A DNA stretch of 64,000 bases from Phyllostachys edulis (lineage: Eukaryota > Streptophyta > Magnoliopsida > Poales > Poaceae), in NCBI GenBank assembly GCA_036346405.1, contig CM070548.1, positions 48,713,779 through 48,777,778 on the forward strand. The letters are read 5' to 3'. The translations under genes and the position numbers were made by a program. The notes under the pieces are model-generated. The model worked only from the letters and a program-made list of their open reading frames with translations. It was not told the origin of the DNA and did no database searches. Shown in pieces: positions 13,101 to 24,535 of this stretch; the stretch's first letter is position 1; the number at the start of each line of letters is the position of its first letter.

Positions 13101-14817
13101 CAATATTCATCTTTGGCCTGGGACCTTGTTCCCCTTTATTTCTTTGATCTTGTACAGAGGAATACTTAGGCAAGATGATCATTTATGTTCACATTTATAT
13201 ATTAACATTAGTAGGGTTCACATGCAAGATAGGGTTTACTCATCAGGGACTGAACTTTATGTGTTATCTATTTACTACACATATACCTAAGAACCTTCAT
13301 GTGCTACTTGCAGATTGCTAATGCGCTATACTATAACCCTTCATTGACACTTGCAACTTTACATAAACTTGGGGTTGCGACAGAAATTTTTAACCTTTGG
13401 TTTGTTATGTTACAACAAGTGAAAAAGAGTGGTATGCGAGCCAATTTCAAGAGGTACGGTATTTTCTAAGTTCTGTAAGGTCTAATTTCTTCCTAGTATG
13501 GCCTACGGTGAACTGTTATTTTTTTGTATTGCTTTATTTGCAGAGAACATGATAAGAAGGTTTGCTGCTTGGGGCTGACCTCGCTTGTTGGCCTTCCAGC
13601 AGATCATATTCCAGCAGAAGCTCTAGATCGTATTTTCAAAGCAACACTTGATCTGCTTGTTGCTTACAAAGATCAAGTTGCAGGTGGAGTTTGCATCCAT
13701 TTTCCTGCATTTTGTTTGTTTTGGTGGTTGCCTTTTGAGGATATTGTTGAGTAATTTTTCAGTTGGAGGGCCCCATATTTTGATATTACTGAATACTGAT
13801 TAGCTCCTTGCACTTGATGTAGTGGGCTTGGTTAACTTACAAATAATATATGTTGGTTTAAACTTTGAATTCTGTTAGATTAAGTTTTTTTGTTATTGTT
13901 TTGCTTATTTGCTGAGTGTGGTGTCCTGATGATAGTTTTGACTTATCTTAGTATGGGTATCACTCTCTCTCTCTCTCTCTCTGCATTCTATGGTTATTCT
14001 GTCATCTTTAACTTTCCTAGCTTATGTTTATGATTTGTGTTGGTCTTCTCTTTTTTCAATAAGCAGAATCTAAGAAGCAAAATGCTGCTGCTGCTGATGA
14101 TATGGATGGCTTCGATGCTGATGAAGATGAAGTTGAATCTGATAAGGAGATGGGTCTTGATGATGATGAAGATGGCGATGAAGTAAACAGTCTTCATCTG
14201 CAGAAACTAGCTGCAGAGGTCTGTTGCAAACTTGCATTCTTTGACTGCTAATGCATGTATCACTGGGCTCTCAACATTATTCTTTCATTTTTTTTTCTTT
14301 TAATAGTAAGAATCATTTGCTACCTAAGGTACCTGTTTGTTTGTGTGGATATTCATTTCCTGTTCAGATTCATGGCTAGCGTTTATGACAGATCATAATC
14401 TTTTGTTGAGGATATATTGTCTGTTCACTTCTGAAGCTCTGATTTGTTTTGTTGGTGCAGGCTAGAGGCTTCCAGCCAGCTGATGAGGATGATGACTCGG
14501 ATGATGATTTCAGTGATGATGAGGAGCTGCAATCACCAATTGATGAGGTGGATCCGTTCATTTTCTTTGTTGAAACCGTCCAAGGTATCTTTTGCTATCA
14601 AATGCTTCATTTCTCCCAAAAACATGTGCTGAAGCTCTTGACAAGTGAGTAAACTTTTGCAACAGGTTTACAAGCATCTGATCCGGCCAGGTTCCAGAAC
14701 CTCATGCAAACTCTTGATTTCCGCTACCAGGCGCTTGCTACTGGCATAGCTCAACATGCTGAGGAAAGAAGAGTTGAGATCGAGAAAGAGAAGTTGGAGA
14801 AGGCAAACGCACAGTGA
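1157..14817 (+). CDS. SAD2: Importin beta-like nuclear transport receptor, SAD2/importin-7-8 type (5' truncated by window)
   Basis: This is a karyopherin that carries cargo through nuclear pores in a RanGTP-dependent way; the Arabidopsis homologue SAD2 affects ABA response and microRNA activity. Fifteen exons join in frame: 1157-1302, 1399-1522, 1595-1775, 2238-2397, 2486-2527, 2611-2729, 2812-3010, 3954-4085, 9422-9525, 9601-9780, 13314-13453, 13544-13683, 14067-14218, 14461-14584 and 14666-14817. They give about 697 residues, the C-terminal two thirds of a family near 1,040 residues; the Ran-binding N-terminal domain lies off-window. Recognisable blocks are FPLMCFNDNDQKLWDEDPHE, LRAKAAWVAGQYAH and MRDPDLPVRVDSVFALRSF (HEAT-repeat solenoid). 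The acidic loop near 14080-14180 and the 14480-14530 block are rich in Asp and Glu. The stop is TGA at 14815. No frameshift or premature stop is seen, so the gene looks intact despite intron insertions. A paralogue assignment is possible. Confidence 0.93.
2398..2485 (+). other. SAD2: GC-AG intron in the importin gene
   Basis: The exon ends TGCAAAG and the next bases are GCAAAC, so the donor is GC rather than GT; the acceptor is TATGCAG at 2479-2485. Joining AAAG to ATCTGAACGAG keeps the conserved reading EACKDLNEIRP. No GT donor nearby preserves both frame and homology. GC-AG introns are a known minor class with a strong AAG|GCAAG-like donor. Confidence 0.8.
3011..3953 (+). other. Importin intron 7, no element recognised
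   Basis: This 943-bp AT-rich intron runs from GTATTG to TTGGCAG. I see no LTR, terminal inverted repeat, PBS or coding segment in it. Confidence 0.7.
4857..7760 (-). pseudogene. hAT transposase with BED finger, DUF659 and dimerisation domain (broken)
   Basis: Read on the minus strand. A BED-type zinc finger lies at about 7640-7740 (KC.YCN then GGGVTRLKEHLTGKHGD), with a TGA between the two cysteines. A Gly/Ser-rich linker follows near 7320-7390. DUF659 is at about 6795-7025 (VPIMCDSWTEPTQMGIINF). The hAT C-terminal dimerisation block is at about 6340-6480 (SPSGCERNWSMFS). A nested MITE interrupts the frame at 6114/5705, and the C-terminal tail (HWVEYARQTYTWDQ) is near 4950-5010. Stops and a frame change near 5640 show it is inactive. 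Such enzymes cut and paste hAT DNA and generate 8-bp duplications; this copy could once have mobilised copy B and the MITEs. Confidence 0.85.
5705..6114. mobile_element. hAT MITE nested in the hAT transposase gene
   Basis: This 410-bp insert starts CAAGGATCG and ends with reverse complement CAGGGATC. It is flanked by a perfect 8-bp duplication, GGGATAGC, at 5697-5704 and 6115-6122. The subterminal AACCGG/CCGGTT segments resemble those of its host element. The transposase reading frame continues across the insertion point once the insert and one repeat are ignored. Confidence 0.85.
8821..8832 (+). other. Primer-binding site (initiator tRNA-Met type)
   Basis: TGGTATCAGAG lies two bases after the LTR end TTACA. 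It is complementary to the 3' end of plant initiator tRNA-Met and is shared in type with the copia and gypsy elements of this window. Confidence 0.7.
8833..9421 (+). other. TRIM interior, right LTR remnant and intron tail
   Basis: The short TRIM interior (8833-9040) has no reading frame that I recognise. The right LTR remnant ends near 9219, and ordinary intron sequence runs to the acceptor CCCAACAG at 9414-9421. Confidence 0.55.
9781..11784 (+). other. Importin intron 10, left part
   Basis: AT-rich intron starting GTAAGA. Apart from the inverted-repeat element listed at 10867-11215 I recognise nothing coding here. An 'AACCGCCAACCGG' patch near 10450 resembles hAT subterminal sequence but has no matching ends. 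Confidence 0.5.
10867..11215. mobile_element. MITE-like element with long imperfect inverted ends
   Basis: The left part (ACTTTACTCCCCTAAAGTAT) and the right part read in reverse (ACTTTACTTCCCTTAAGTAT) match in inverted orientation. The inner arms also share a TTAACC-type segment and an ACCGGTTTTG/CAAAACCGG-type segment. I could not find a clean target duplication, so superfamily and exact ends are open. Confidence 0.5.
11785..13027 (-). mobile_element. Internally deleted hAT derivative (copy B, Ds-like)
   Basis: The ends are CAAGGATAC and, in reverse complement, CAGGGAGAAAA. A perfect 8-bp duplication, GCGTGCAG, flanks it at 11777-11784 and 13028-13035. Its left 0.85 kb is collinear with copy A 4458-5245, including the transposase C-terminal tail, and its right 190 bp matches copy A from about 8405. 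The switch lies near 12838, so about 3 kb of transposase gene is missing. It sits in importin intron 10 and carries the nested MITE 12347-12574. Confidence 0.88.
12347..12574. mobile_element. hAT MITE nested in copy B
   Basis: This 228-bp insert begins CAAGGATCCAAAAGCCGG and ends with reverse complement CAGGGAAAAAATAACCGG. A perfect 8-bp duplication, ATCCCAAG, lies at 12339-12346 and 12575-12582. The interior is rich in CCGG, and no coding potential is seen. Confidence 0.9.
13963..13981. repeat. (CT)n microsatellite in importin intron
   Basis: A run of about nine CT units in the intron between 13683 and 14067; no other feature is seen there. Confidence 0.85.
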
Positions 14818-15420
14818 TGACTCTCATGGAGCATAGGTGGTTTTGTCTTGGATATTGTTGCCATTTCGCCGGTGCGTAGAAGTGGTGGGTCAGTATTCCT
14901 GTGATTTGGCGATCGTAGGTATTGAGTTTTGGAGCCTTAGTCTGTACCGTTCAAGGCAGGCCAATTTTAGGCTCGCAAAATTTTATCCTTGCGAGAGGTG
15001 AAGCCGATGATAGAGCCCTTCTTGGATAATCTGTCACTGGTAGTCATTTTCGCGGTGGTCCGTGGTCGGTGTCTCGGTTGTGTGAGCGTGACACCGGAAA
15101 GTTTCTCTTCTTGAGGACACTTGTTTATCATGCTGTTTGGGCCACTAATTTTTTTGGGGGGCTTATAAGAGCAATTGTTGGGGAGCCCCCTGTAGTGGTG
15201 GGGTCACGGGGGTGCATCTTCGGGTCACAAGTTTTTAGGACGGTTCGGTGTTAGGCTGTAGAGTGTATATGGTTTGGTGCTTGTCTAGGCATTACTGCGC
15301 AGTTCCAAGGGGAAGCTGCGATATATGATTTCTTTTTGCAAGAGGTGATGTATCTTTGATTTTTTTGGCAATTTATTTAAAAGGGCAAACAATTTGTTAT
15401 TGTTCTGCTGCATAAGTTAC
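14818..15420 (+). other. SAD2: Probable importin 3' UTR and downstream flank
   Basis: This follows the stop directly and is T/G-rich without sustained coding potential. I cannot place the cleavage site with certainty; AT-rich stretches near 15360-15420 are the likeliest area. Confidence 0.45.
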
Positions 15421-15859
15421 CTTGATTCGTGTACGTTATTATGTTTCGTTAGGGTTGTCGATGTGGTTTACATATTGGGGTGTAATATGTCCGGTTTGGT
15501 TCCCTTCATTGACATGATGTGGGTGCGAAAATATTTGCTTGTTGCATCCGGATAAATGGTGCTCTGCGCCTCTGCCTACGATGGATTTTTCGTTGGGAAA
15601 AGTACTTTTATGTGACAATTGTCGTGGAAGGATGTGGCGTCGCGGAGATCTTATAGGAAATTCAATTTGGCCCTGTTTGAAACTGCGGGTTTCGTCTGGA
15701 AAAGCCGGAAGCCGTTCTAAACGGTCGGCTTTTTGCAGTCGTTGTTGCCAAAGACGGAAGCTGTCCCTCGGCAGTTTTCTGTGGCTTCTCACTACCTCTT
15801 TTCCCTATTTGCCCCTTGAGTTCACTTGTATTTACCTGTGGTTTGCCATCGCATAAAAC

Positions 15860-16400
15860 TCCCTATCTGACCCAACCTTAACCCTAGTTTGCGCCCCTGA
15901 GCCCTTCCTCTTCCTCCTCCCCACACGAAGCCGCCCTCTCCTCTCCTGAGCGACGTCGGCTCCCTTCCTCCCTCGAGCCATCGCCCTCTCCTCCCTCGAG
16001 CCATCGCCCTCTCTTTCCCTCGAGCCATCATCCTCTCCTCCTTCCCACACGGCGTCGCCCCTTCCTCTTCCTCCTGTGTAGATCTGGGCTCCTCTCCGGC
16101 TGTGAGCCGTCGGCGGCCTCCTCCCTCCCCTCCTGTGTCGGCTCATGATGCCGCCGTCCTCCTCTTCTGACTCCTGTGCGCCTCGTCCTTCCCCACCACC
16201 GCCGCCCTCCTCCACCTCCTCCGACTCCATCTTCGACCATCCCTCGGCGCTTCCAGATCCGCATCGCTCGGCCTCCCCCTTCCCAGCGCCTAGCCTCCTC
16301 CCCTACGCCGCTCGGCCTCCACCTCCTCCTGCGCCGCCCCTCCTCCTCTGGCGCGGGCCCCCACCTCCTCCCGCATCGGCCCTTCTCCTTTGCAAAAATT
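15860..16400 (+). other. CT-rich leader-like block
   Basis: Strongly CCT/CTC-rich, with many short frames open on both strands because of composition. It resembles a grass 5' leader, but I recognise no protein and no conserved start. Confidence 0.4.
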
Positions 16401-17512
16401 TGTTGTGCGAAAACATGGTTCACTCATTCTTTGCATCATTGAGATGGTTGTACAATATCCATTTGCAAGCTTGTTTATGTGTTGTCCATTTTGATGATCG
16501 AGATGGTAACTATCTACCTTCCAATTGCACACTAGAACAATTCATGCATTCAATTGCTAGTTGTCAATTGCTGGTTCCTTGCTGCCGTTCTTGGTGGCAG
16601 GTGACACAAACATGACAATTAAGAGGAGTTGCATCAGGTTCAGTGTAGGATTTTTATCCATGAATCCACGAAAATGTTGACTTGTGCTTGCTATGACTTG
16701 TCTGTTTGTCTATGGAAATGTTGGCAGTGTATTTGTGCATGAACCGAAATCTCAAACTAGTTCATCATTTCTTGAGTAGCTTTGTTAGACTTATTAATAC
16801 CATTTTATTTGTCATAATGTCAAGTATATCCGTAGACTCCATTTTGAAGATATGTTTGCATTCCAGGGCATGCATGACAACTTCTTGTTGTTGATAGTTA
16901 CAAATCAAATTGCTTAATTGATATTAGATTAGTTAATATGTCATCTTTGATTTACTGCATGATTGGTGCATACTTACATGGACCTTCATACCCTGACTCA
17001 TGTAAATAAGAATAAATTTATCCTTAGTAGTTTGTTAGCATGCATATGGGTGTTGTTGTACTTTTAATGGTGCATACTTACATGGACCTTGATGCTCTGA
17101 TCATAATTTTGAATTCTTCTCTACTACCTTACTATGGACCCTGATTCCCTTATTGTCTCATTGTCTGATTACCATGATAATTCTCACCCACTGAGATTGG
17201 TGAGTTTGGTGTGGCATTGGATTTGCTTGTTTGCTGTATTATGGAATTGGCTATGTTAATCTTTCCATTTTGCAAATCCAATTGCAATGCCGATCTAACA
17301 TCTGGACAAATAACTAAGTATTCATGGCAATTACATGTTCATTTGATTAGCTAAACTTCCTGTCAAATCCAATTGCAATGCTGAGTCAAATCCAATTGTA
17401 TCCTTTTTCGTATATCTTTGCTTCTTAATGGTTGCTCTTTTTCCTTTGTTATTTCTTTATTTTTTGGGGTACGTGTGAGGGTGGGGGTGCCTAACACTGC
17501 CGATGCTGGTAC
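16401..17512. other. AT-rich flank of the Sirevirus, nothing recognised
   Basis: Short direct repeats (GGTGCATACTTACATGGACC at about 16965 and 17070) are the only structure I see. No coding region is supported. Confidence 0.5.
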
Positions 17513-17879
17513 CAAGCAGAAAGTATCTAGGCCCTCAGGTTTGTTTTTGGTAATTAATGTCAACATTATTAAGGGACTAACATGTGTGCTAAGATGTGTT
17601 AAAGATTGAGTCCAAATGTTTTATTGATGACAAGGCTATTGGCAATGCAAATGAGATGAAAGTTCAACATGAATCAAGACAAATGTATTGTATAGCATAA
17701 GAACCTTTTTGTAGTTTTGGCCACTCTCGGTGTTTGGAGAAAAGACTGAGTTTATAGGTTAAACGCCGTACTATAAAGAGGGATTATGGCTAGTAACTTG
17801 AGAGACTATTTTTGTGCCATGATGATCAACTAGGGTTCATGCATTGTTTTGATTTAAGCTTTTGGAAAAATATTTTGTA

Positions 17880-18575
17880 TATCGGTATGACCACAAGTGT
17901 GCAAGCAGTACTACCGCAGGTCGGTAGTACCGATTCCCATATGGCGGTATGTATTTTTCAGAGAGCATGTTTTGAATGATTTTCTTGGAACCCCAATATC
18001 GGCAAGACCGCAAGTGAAAAGCGGTATTACCGCAGGTTGGGTGAACGTTCGGACTGTCTGAATGTATGGTCCGATCGTGTGGTCTGATCGGGTGAGCTGG
18101 TTGGGTCGGACAAAGTGGTTCGGTCGGACTTGAGAGCTCGGTTCTAAGTGTTTTTTTTGATTCTCTCTGATAATTGGAACGACCACATTTGAATTGTGGT
18201 GCTACCGCAGGTTGGTAGTACTGATATCTATATGGCGATATGTAAATAACAGAGAGTTTGTTTTTGGGAGTTTTTGATCTCCCTTGAGAAACGGTATGAC
18301 CGCATGTTTTAAGCGGTACTACCGGAGTGCAGTAGTACCGATATTTCAATGGTGGTACGTGTTTTCCAGAGAAGGTATATTTCTGAGATTTCTTGAGCTC
18401 TGGAAAACGGTAATACCATTCTAGCCGAGCGGTATTACCGCGCCGCGGTAGGACTGATTTTCAGTTGGTGGTAGTGCCACAACTTTATCCGTAACGACTA
18501 GTTCAGAGTATTAAATGCCACTGTTCCGATAGTTGAGCAGAAATCGGTAGTACCGGACATTCAACTGCGGTACTA
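17880..18575. repeat. Array of GGTA(N)TACC-type palindromes in Sirevirus U3
   Basis: Repeated palindromic cores such as GCGGTATTACCGC (about 18021), GCGGTACTACCGG (about 18312), GCGGTATTACCGC (about 18431) and GCGGTACTACCGC (about 18567). The 3' LTR has the same array at about 27730-28410. Clustered palindromes in LTRs are a described Sirevirus trait; dimeric protein binding is an inference. Confidence 0.75.
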
Positions 18576-18634
18576 CCGCAAATCCTGATTTTTTCAAGAA
18601 AGTGGTTGCAACGGCTAGATTTGTTGGTGAAGGG

Positions 18635-18642
18635 TATAAATA
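18635..18642 (+). promoter_or_regulatory. TATA box of Sirevirus 5' LTR
   Basis: TATAAATA within GGGTATAAATACCCC, downstream of the palindrome array; this is the expected U3 position for the LTR promoter. Confidence 0.65.
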
Positions 18643-19351
18643 CCCCCCACCTGCCTTCTAGCAGTAACTCTTGAGATCATTAAGCATTGTGCCCTTGCAT
18701 TGAAGTCCCTTGAGCCCATATACACTCTCTACTACTCATTTGCTTTAAATTCCCATCTTAAGGTAGTTGAGAGTATTCAAATGCATTGCATCATTAGTTG
18801 ATCAATTTGGCACTTGATTGTCTTCAAGCGAGCGCTACGATTTGTTACTCTTGGTGCTTGCCGACACCTAGACGGCTTGGAGGAGAAGTTGTGCGGTGAT
18901 CACTTGAAAGAAGTTTGTGAAGTGACCCGACAATAGATTGTGAAGTGGTTGTGTGCTCACCATCTCTGGAGTGGAGGAAGAGCAACGATGGTGATCGAGG
19001 ATCAAGGCTTAATTCATGGAGTTGGCTTGATTTGTTCAAGCTTTCTCAACGTGGACTAGTGAAGATCGGCAAGTCTTCGATACTACGGAAAAAACTTCAT
19101 TGTCTCTATTGTAGTTTATTCTTATCTTTACTCTTTCACATTTACATTTCTAGCAATTCACTTGAGTAAAATTGCCTAGCTAGAATTGTATCTTGTTTTG
19201 ACGTAAGTGTTTAATTGTCTTAAATAGCTTAGTAGTTCAATTATTCTAGGAAGCTTTGTTAAGGCATTCTCGTTTAATATTGTTAATTAGTTTAAAAGTT
19301 TTAAAACCTCCTAGTCACCCCCTTCTAGTCGGTTGTCCTTGATCCTAGAAG

Positions 19352-19365
19352 TGGTATCAGAGCTT
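19352..19365 (+). other. Sirevirus primer-binding site
   Basis: TGGTATCAGAGCTTGG starts two bases after the LTR and matches initiator tRNA-Met priming. Confidence 0.88.
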
Positions 19366-19406
19366 GGTCTCTCTAATTTTAGACTTAACCGTCTAGAAGA
19401 GAAAGG

Positions 19407-21180
19407 ATGGCTTGTGAGGGAATGCCAATAGGCAAGGCACCTCTATTTGATGGATCAAATTATGCTTATTAGAAAATTTGAATGTCCATTTATTTAAAGG
19501 CCATGAGCCCAAGCATATGGAGAATTGTGAGTGAGGGTTTTGTTATGGCACTTGATCCTACACACCCCATGAATATTGAGGAACGAAACTCTCACGTCAA
19601 TGCTCAAGCGATGAATGCTCTATTTGGAGCTTTAAACGCGGATGAATTCAATCGAGTGAGCAATCTTGAAACCGCTCATGAGATATGGACTACACTCTCG
19701 GAATTTCATGAGGGCACATCCACGGTTAAAGAAGCCAAATTGCATAGATTGCGAATCAAATATGAGACATTTACAATGTTGCCTCATGAAAACATCACTG
19801 AGATGTATTCTAGACTCAATAACATTGTAAATGAACTCAAAGATCTTGATACTAATTTAATTAATGTTGATATTGTGCGCAAGATGCTTAGGGCTTTACC
19901 AGACAAATACGAGACGTTGGTGACACTATTTCTCAACTCTCCCGAGTTGCCAAGAATGACACCAACTGGACTCTTGGACAACCTTATAACAAATAAGTTG
20001 TACAAAAAAAAAATACAAGGAGGAGCTTTTGGAGTCATCCGCCTCAAAGAAAAATATTATCGCTTTCAAGGTAAAAGCGGAATAAAGTGATGAAGAGGAT
20101 GAAGAAGAAGACTCCGAAGAAGAGTTTGCTCTCCTTGTGAGGAGAATGAAGAAATTCATGAGAAAATGCCTATATCGAAGCTTTAATTTTGACAAGAATA
20201 AGAAAGGATAATCCTCAAGTGACAGCAAGTGTTATAGAAATATTCGTTGCTATAAGTGTGATAAGAAGGGGCACATTGCCTCCAATTGCCCCAACAACAA
20301 GGATGACAAGGGAAAATCATCAAAGAAGAAGGAATACAATGGTAAGAAGAAGCTTTTCAAAAATCTTCACGAAGATGGCAAAAATGAAGCTCATATTGGA
20401 GAATGGGATCCGATAAAGAGTATTTGGATTCCGACTCCGATTCCAATGATGAAGGGTCCTCCAAGAAAAGAGGACTTGTCGGCATTACTATCAAGGAAGC
20501 GCCGTCGCTATTCTCCACTCATACTTGTCTCATAGCAAAAGGAGATAAGGTAAAATACATTAATGATAATGAACATTCATATGATGAATTAATGGATATG
20601 TTTGAAGAATTAAATGAATATATTAGAAAAGAGATGTTAAAATTTAAAGTCTTAAAAAAGAGAGTATATCTCTCTAAAAGACTCTTATAAGGAGCTAAAG
20701 GAGGCTCATGAATCTCTTCTTCTAAAAGATATTAAAAAATCTCATTTGGATGTTGGAATTGCTTGCAATTTAATGAATAAGATGCCTAGAGTAGAAGTTG
20801 CTTCAAATGCTATATCTATGTCTAGCTCTTCTACATCATGTGATGACTTGTTATCTATGCCATGTTGTTCTAAAATTGATTCAATTGCTAATATGGCTAA
20901 CACATGTGATCCTTTGCTCATTGTTAAAAATCATGAGCTAAAAAAGCAAGTCACCAAGTGAAGTACGAGCTTGGAAAGATGTTTCAAGGGTAAAGCAACC
21001 CTTGATAAGCTATTGAGTGAGCAAAGGTGCTCATTTAACAACGAAGGACTTGGGTTCATTTCTAAGAAAGGTAAGAAGCCAATTTACAAGCCCGCTAGGT
21101 TCGTAAGAAAATGGCAAATAGTGCAATAAATGTCGTAATATAGGACATTTGTCAAATGCACACTCTAGTGCTAGTAGTAA
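19407..21180 (+). pseudogene. Sirevirus gag (capsid/nucleocapsid), broken
   Basis: The ATG at 19407 opens a frame interrupted by TAG and TGA within the first 30 codons, then open from 19482 to 20090. This is the copia-type capsid region (EARNSHVNAQAMNALFGAL-like block; NITEMYSRLNNIVNELK at about 19790). A zinc knuckle CYKCDKKGHIASNC (CX2CX4HX4C) lies near 20248-20290. A second knuckle-like CX2CX4H near 21132-21175 has His where the last Cys is expected. Frames change several times between 20090 and 21120. In a live element Gag would package the RNA. Confidence 0.82.
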
Positions 21181-21389
21181 GTCTTATAGTATTTACGATT
21201 CTTGCTACATGCTTAGAAAGTCTAAAGATGGCAAAGTAGTAGAAAAAATTTATTGGCACTTTAATTTTAGGGGCAAAAAAGAATGCCATTTGGGTGCCCA
21301 AAACCTTGGTCACTAACCTCCAAGGACCCAAACAAATTTGGGTACCTAAAAAAACTTAATTCTTGTTTTGTAGGTGAACTACAAGATCG

Positions 21390-24300
21390 GTAGAAAACAT
21401 TGGGTACTTGATAGTGGATGCACTTAACATATGACCGGCGATAGAAAAATGTTCACCACATTCAAGAATGGAAACAGAATTGACAAGATCACATTTGGTG
21501 ATAATAGGAAAGGAAAGGAAATAGGATTGGGTAAAATTACTATCTCAAATGACATTTCTATTTGTAATGTATCTTTAGTTGAATATCTAAATTTCAATTT
21601 GTTATCAATTGCTCAAATATGTGATCTTGGTTTAATTTGCTCATTCTCTCAAAATGGTGTTTCCATTTTAAATGAAAAAGAAAATTCTTTAGCTTTCAAA
21701 GGATTTAGATTTGAAAATATTTACTTAGTTGATTTTTCTTCAAATGATTGATGCTTAAAAACTTGTTTAATTGCAAAAACCTCATTGGGTTGGGTTTGGC
21801 ATAGAAGGCTAGCTCATGTTGGTATGATTCAACTTAAAAAACTTTTCAAACATGATTTAGTTGTTGGCTTGAAAGATGTGAAGTTTAAGAAGAATAGACT
21901 TTGTAGTGCTTGTCAAGCCGGGAAACAAATCGCAAATTCTCATCCTTCCAAAAGTATCATGTCAACTTGTAGACCATTGGAACTCTTACATATGGATTTG
22001 TTTAGGCCAACAATCTATAAGTGTATCGGGGGCAATAGCTATTGTTTAGTCATTGTGGATGATTACTCTAGATATACATGGGTATTCTTCCTAGATGACA
22101 AAGCCGAAACTTCCAGCATTTTTAAAAGTTTTACAAAAAGGGTTCAAAATAAATTTGATTTTAAAATTAAGAAAATCCGTAGTGATAATGGTTCCGAGTC
22201 CAAGAACACTAAAATTGAAGAATTTTGTGATGACCTTGGAATAAAGCATGAACTTTCCACAACCTACACTCTGGAGCAAAATAGAGTTGTAGAAAGAAAA
22301 AATTGAACATTAATTGAAATGGCTAGGACAATGCTTGATGAATATAATACTTTCGATAGTTTTTGGGCGGAAGCAATTAATACCGCTTGTCATGCCATAA
22401 ATCGTCTTTATTTGCATCGTCTTTTGAAAAAGACTTCTTATGAGCTTCTTGTTGGAAGAAAACCGAACATATCTTATTTTCATGTATTTAGTTGCAAATG
22501 TTATATTTTGAAAAAGAGTGTTCGTCTTTCAAAGTTTGGAAGTCGATGTGATGTTGGTTTCTTGCTTGGATATTCATCAAATAGCAAAGCTTATTGCGTC
22601 TTCAACAAAAATTCCGGTTTAGTTGAAGAAAGACATGATGTTCAATTTGATGAGACTAATGGCTCTCAAGAAGAGCATGAGAATTTGGATGATGTAGGTG
22701 ATAAAGCCTTAAAAAAGCCATGGAGAACATGCAAATAGGCGACATCAAACGTAAAGACGATCCAATTGATATATCATCTACTCAAGTCGAACCTCCTTCA
22801 TCTTCAATGACAAGACAAATTCAAATTGAAGAAGATGACAACAAGGAAGATGATCAACCATCAAACTTACCACCAAAAATTCATAACGCAATTGCAAAAG
22901 ATCATCCAATAGATCAAATATTGGGTAATGTAAGTAAGGGTGTTCAAACTCGATCTCGTGTCGCCTCTTTTTGTGAACATTACTCTTTTGTTTCTTCTGT
23001 TGAGCCAAAACATATAGAAGAAGCACTCGATGATCCGGATTGGGTGAATGCAATGCATGAAGAACGTAATAACTTCATCCGAAATGAACTTTGGACAATA
23101 GTGGATAGGCCCAAGGAACACAACATAATCGGTACAAAATGGGTCTTTAGAAACAAGCAAGATGAAAGCGGAATGGTTGTAAGAAATAAAGCGAGATTGG
23201 TTGCTCAAGGATTCTCTCAAGTCGAAGGTTTGGATTTCAGTGAAACTTTTGCTCCCGTAGCTGGACTTTAATCAATTCGGATATTACTCTCTTTTGCATC
23301 ATGCTTTAATATTAAATTATTTCAAATGGATGTTAAAAGTGCTTTTCTAAATGAAAAAATATCCGAACTTATATTTGTTGAGCAACCACCCAGTTTTGAA
23401 GATCCTAAGAATCATAATCTTGTCTATAAACTCTCCAAGGCGCTCTATGGTCTTAAACAAGCTCCTAGAGCATGGTATGAACGCCTTTGAGATTTTTTAG
23501 TTTCAAAAGGATTTAAAATTGGAAAAATTGATTCAACCTTATTCACTAAAATTTTAGATGATGATTTATTTGTATGCCAAATATATGTTGATGATATCAT
23601 CTTTGGGTCTACTAATCAAGATTTTTGTAAAGAGTTTGGTGATACGATGTCTAGGGAATTTGAAATGTCCATGATCGAAGAACTTAGCTATTTCCTTGGA
23701 CTTCAAATAAAGCAACTCAAAGATGGAGCCTTTGTGAGCCAAACAAGGTATACAAAAGATTTGATCAAGATGTTTGGCATGGAAGATGCAAAACCCATTA
23801 AGACTCCCATGACAACCAACGATCATCTCGACTTTAATGAGGGAGGTAAACCGGTAGATTTAAAGCTTTATAGATCCATGATTGGTAGTTTGCTTTATCT
23901 TACCGCATCTAGGCCCGATATCATGTTTAGTGTTTGCATGTGTGCACGATTTCAAGCAACACCAAAAAGTGCCATTTGGTGGCCGTGAAAAGAATTCTTA
24001 GATATTTAAATCATTCCTCTAGCATTGGCTTATGGTATCCCAAAGTTGCAAAATTTGATTTAATTGGATATTCGGATTCCGATTATGCGGGTTGCAAAGT
24101 GGATAGGAAAAGCACTTCGAGTAGTTGTCAATTTTTAGGGAGATCTTTAGTATCATGGTCATCCAAGAAACAAAATTACGTAGCACTATCCACCGCCGAA
24201 GCCGAATATGTTTCCGCGAGAAGTTGTTGTGCTCAATTGCTATGGATGAGGCAAACATTGATGGATTATGAAATAAATTTGATAATATGCCTCTTCTGTG

Positions 24301-24535
24301 TGACAATGATAGTGCCATGAAGATTGCAAATAACCCGGTCCAACACTCAAGAACCAAGCATATAGATATCCGACATCATTTCTTGAGAAATCATGTGAGC
24401 AAAGGAGATATCAAAATTAGCCACATAAGGACCGATGACCAATTAGCCGATATCTTCACCAAACCATTAGATGAAAGCTGCTTTTGCAAGTTGAGGAATG
24501 AGTTAAATGTCATAGATCATTCTAATGTTGCTTGA
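21390..24535 (+). pseudogene. Sirevirus pol: protease, integrase, reverse transcriptase, RNase H (broken)
   Basis: The order identifies Ty1/copia. The protease motif DSGC is near 21409, followed by an in-frame TAA. The GAG-pre-integrase block HRRLAHVGM is near 21800, with CXXC CSACQAGKQ at about 21905. The integrase core has LVIVDDYSRYTWVFF, then IRSDNGSE, then a TGA replacing an expected Arg codon near 22303. In RT, WVFRNK begins near 23130, MDVKSAFLN is near 23326, LYGLKQAPRAWYERL is near 23445 and YVDDI is near 23584. RNase H has YSDSDYAGC near 24072 and LSTAEAEYVSA near 24187, ending DHSNVA with TGA at 24533. Stops and frameshifts make it non-functional. Confidence 0.88.

Larger units (their letters stand above)
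17518..19349 (+). repeat. Sirevirus 5' LTR
   Basis: 1832 bp. The start is AGAAAGTATCTAGG, where the 3' LTR has TGAAAGTATC, so the terminal TG is mutated; the end is GATCCTAGA where the 3' LTR has GATCCTACA. The PBS follows after two bases. It contains many GGTA(C/G/T)TACC palindromes (17880-18575) and a TATAAATA box at 18635. Confidence 0.9.

Noticed and set aside
15822..16442. Long frames on both strands in the CT-rich block
   Set aside because: Glu/Gly/Arg-rich on one strand and Ser/Pro-rich on the other; composition artefact, no start context or motif.
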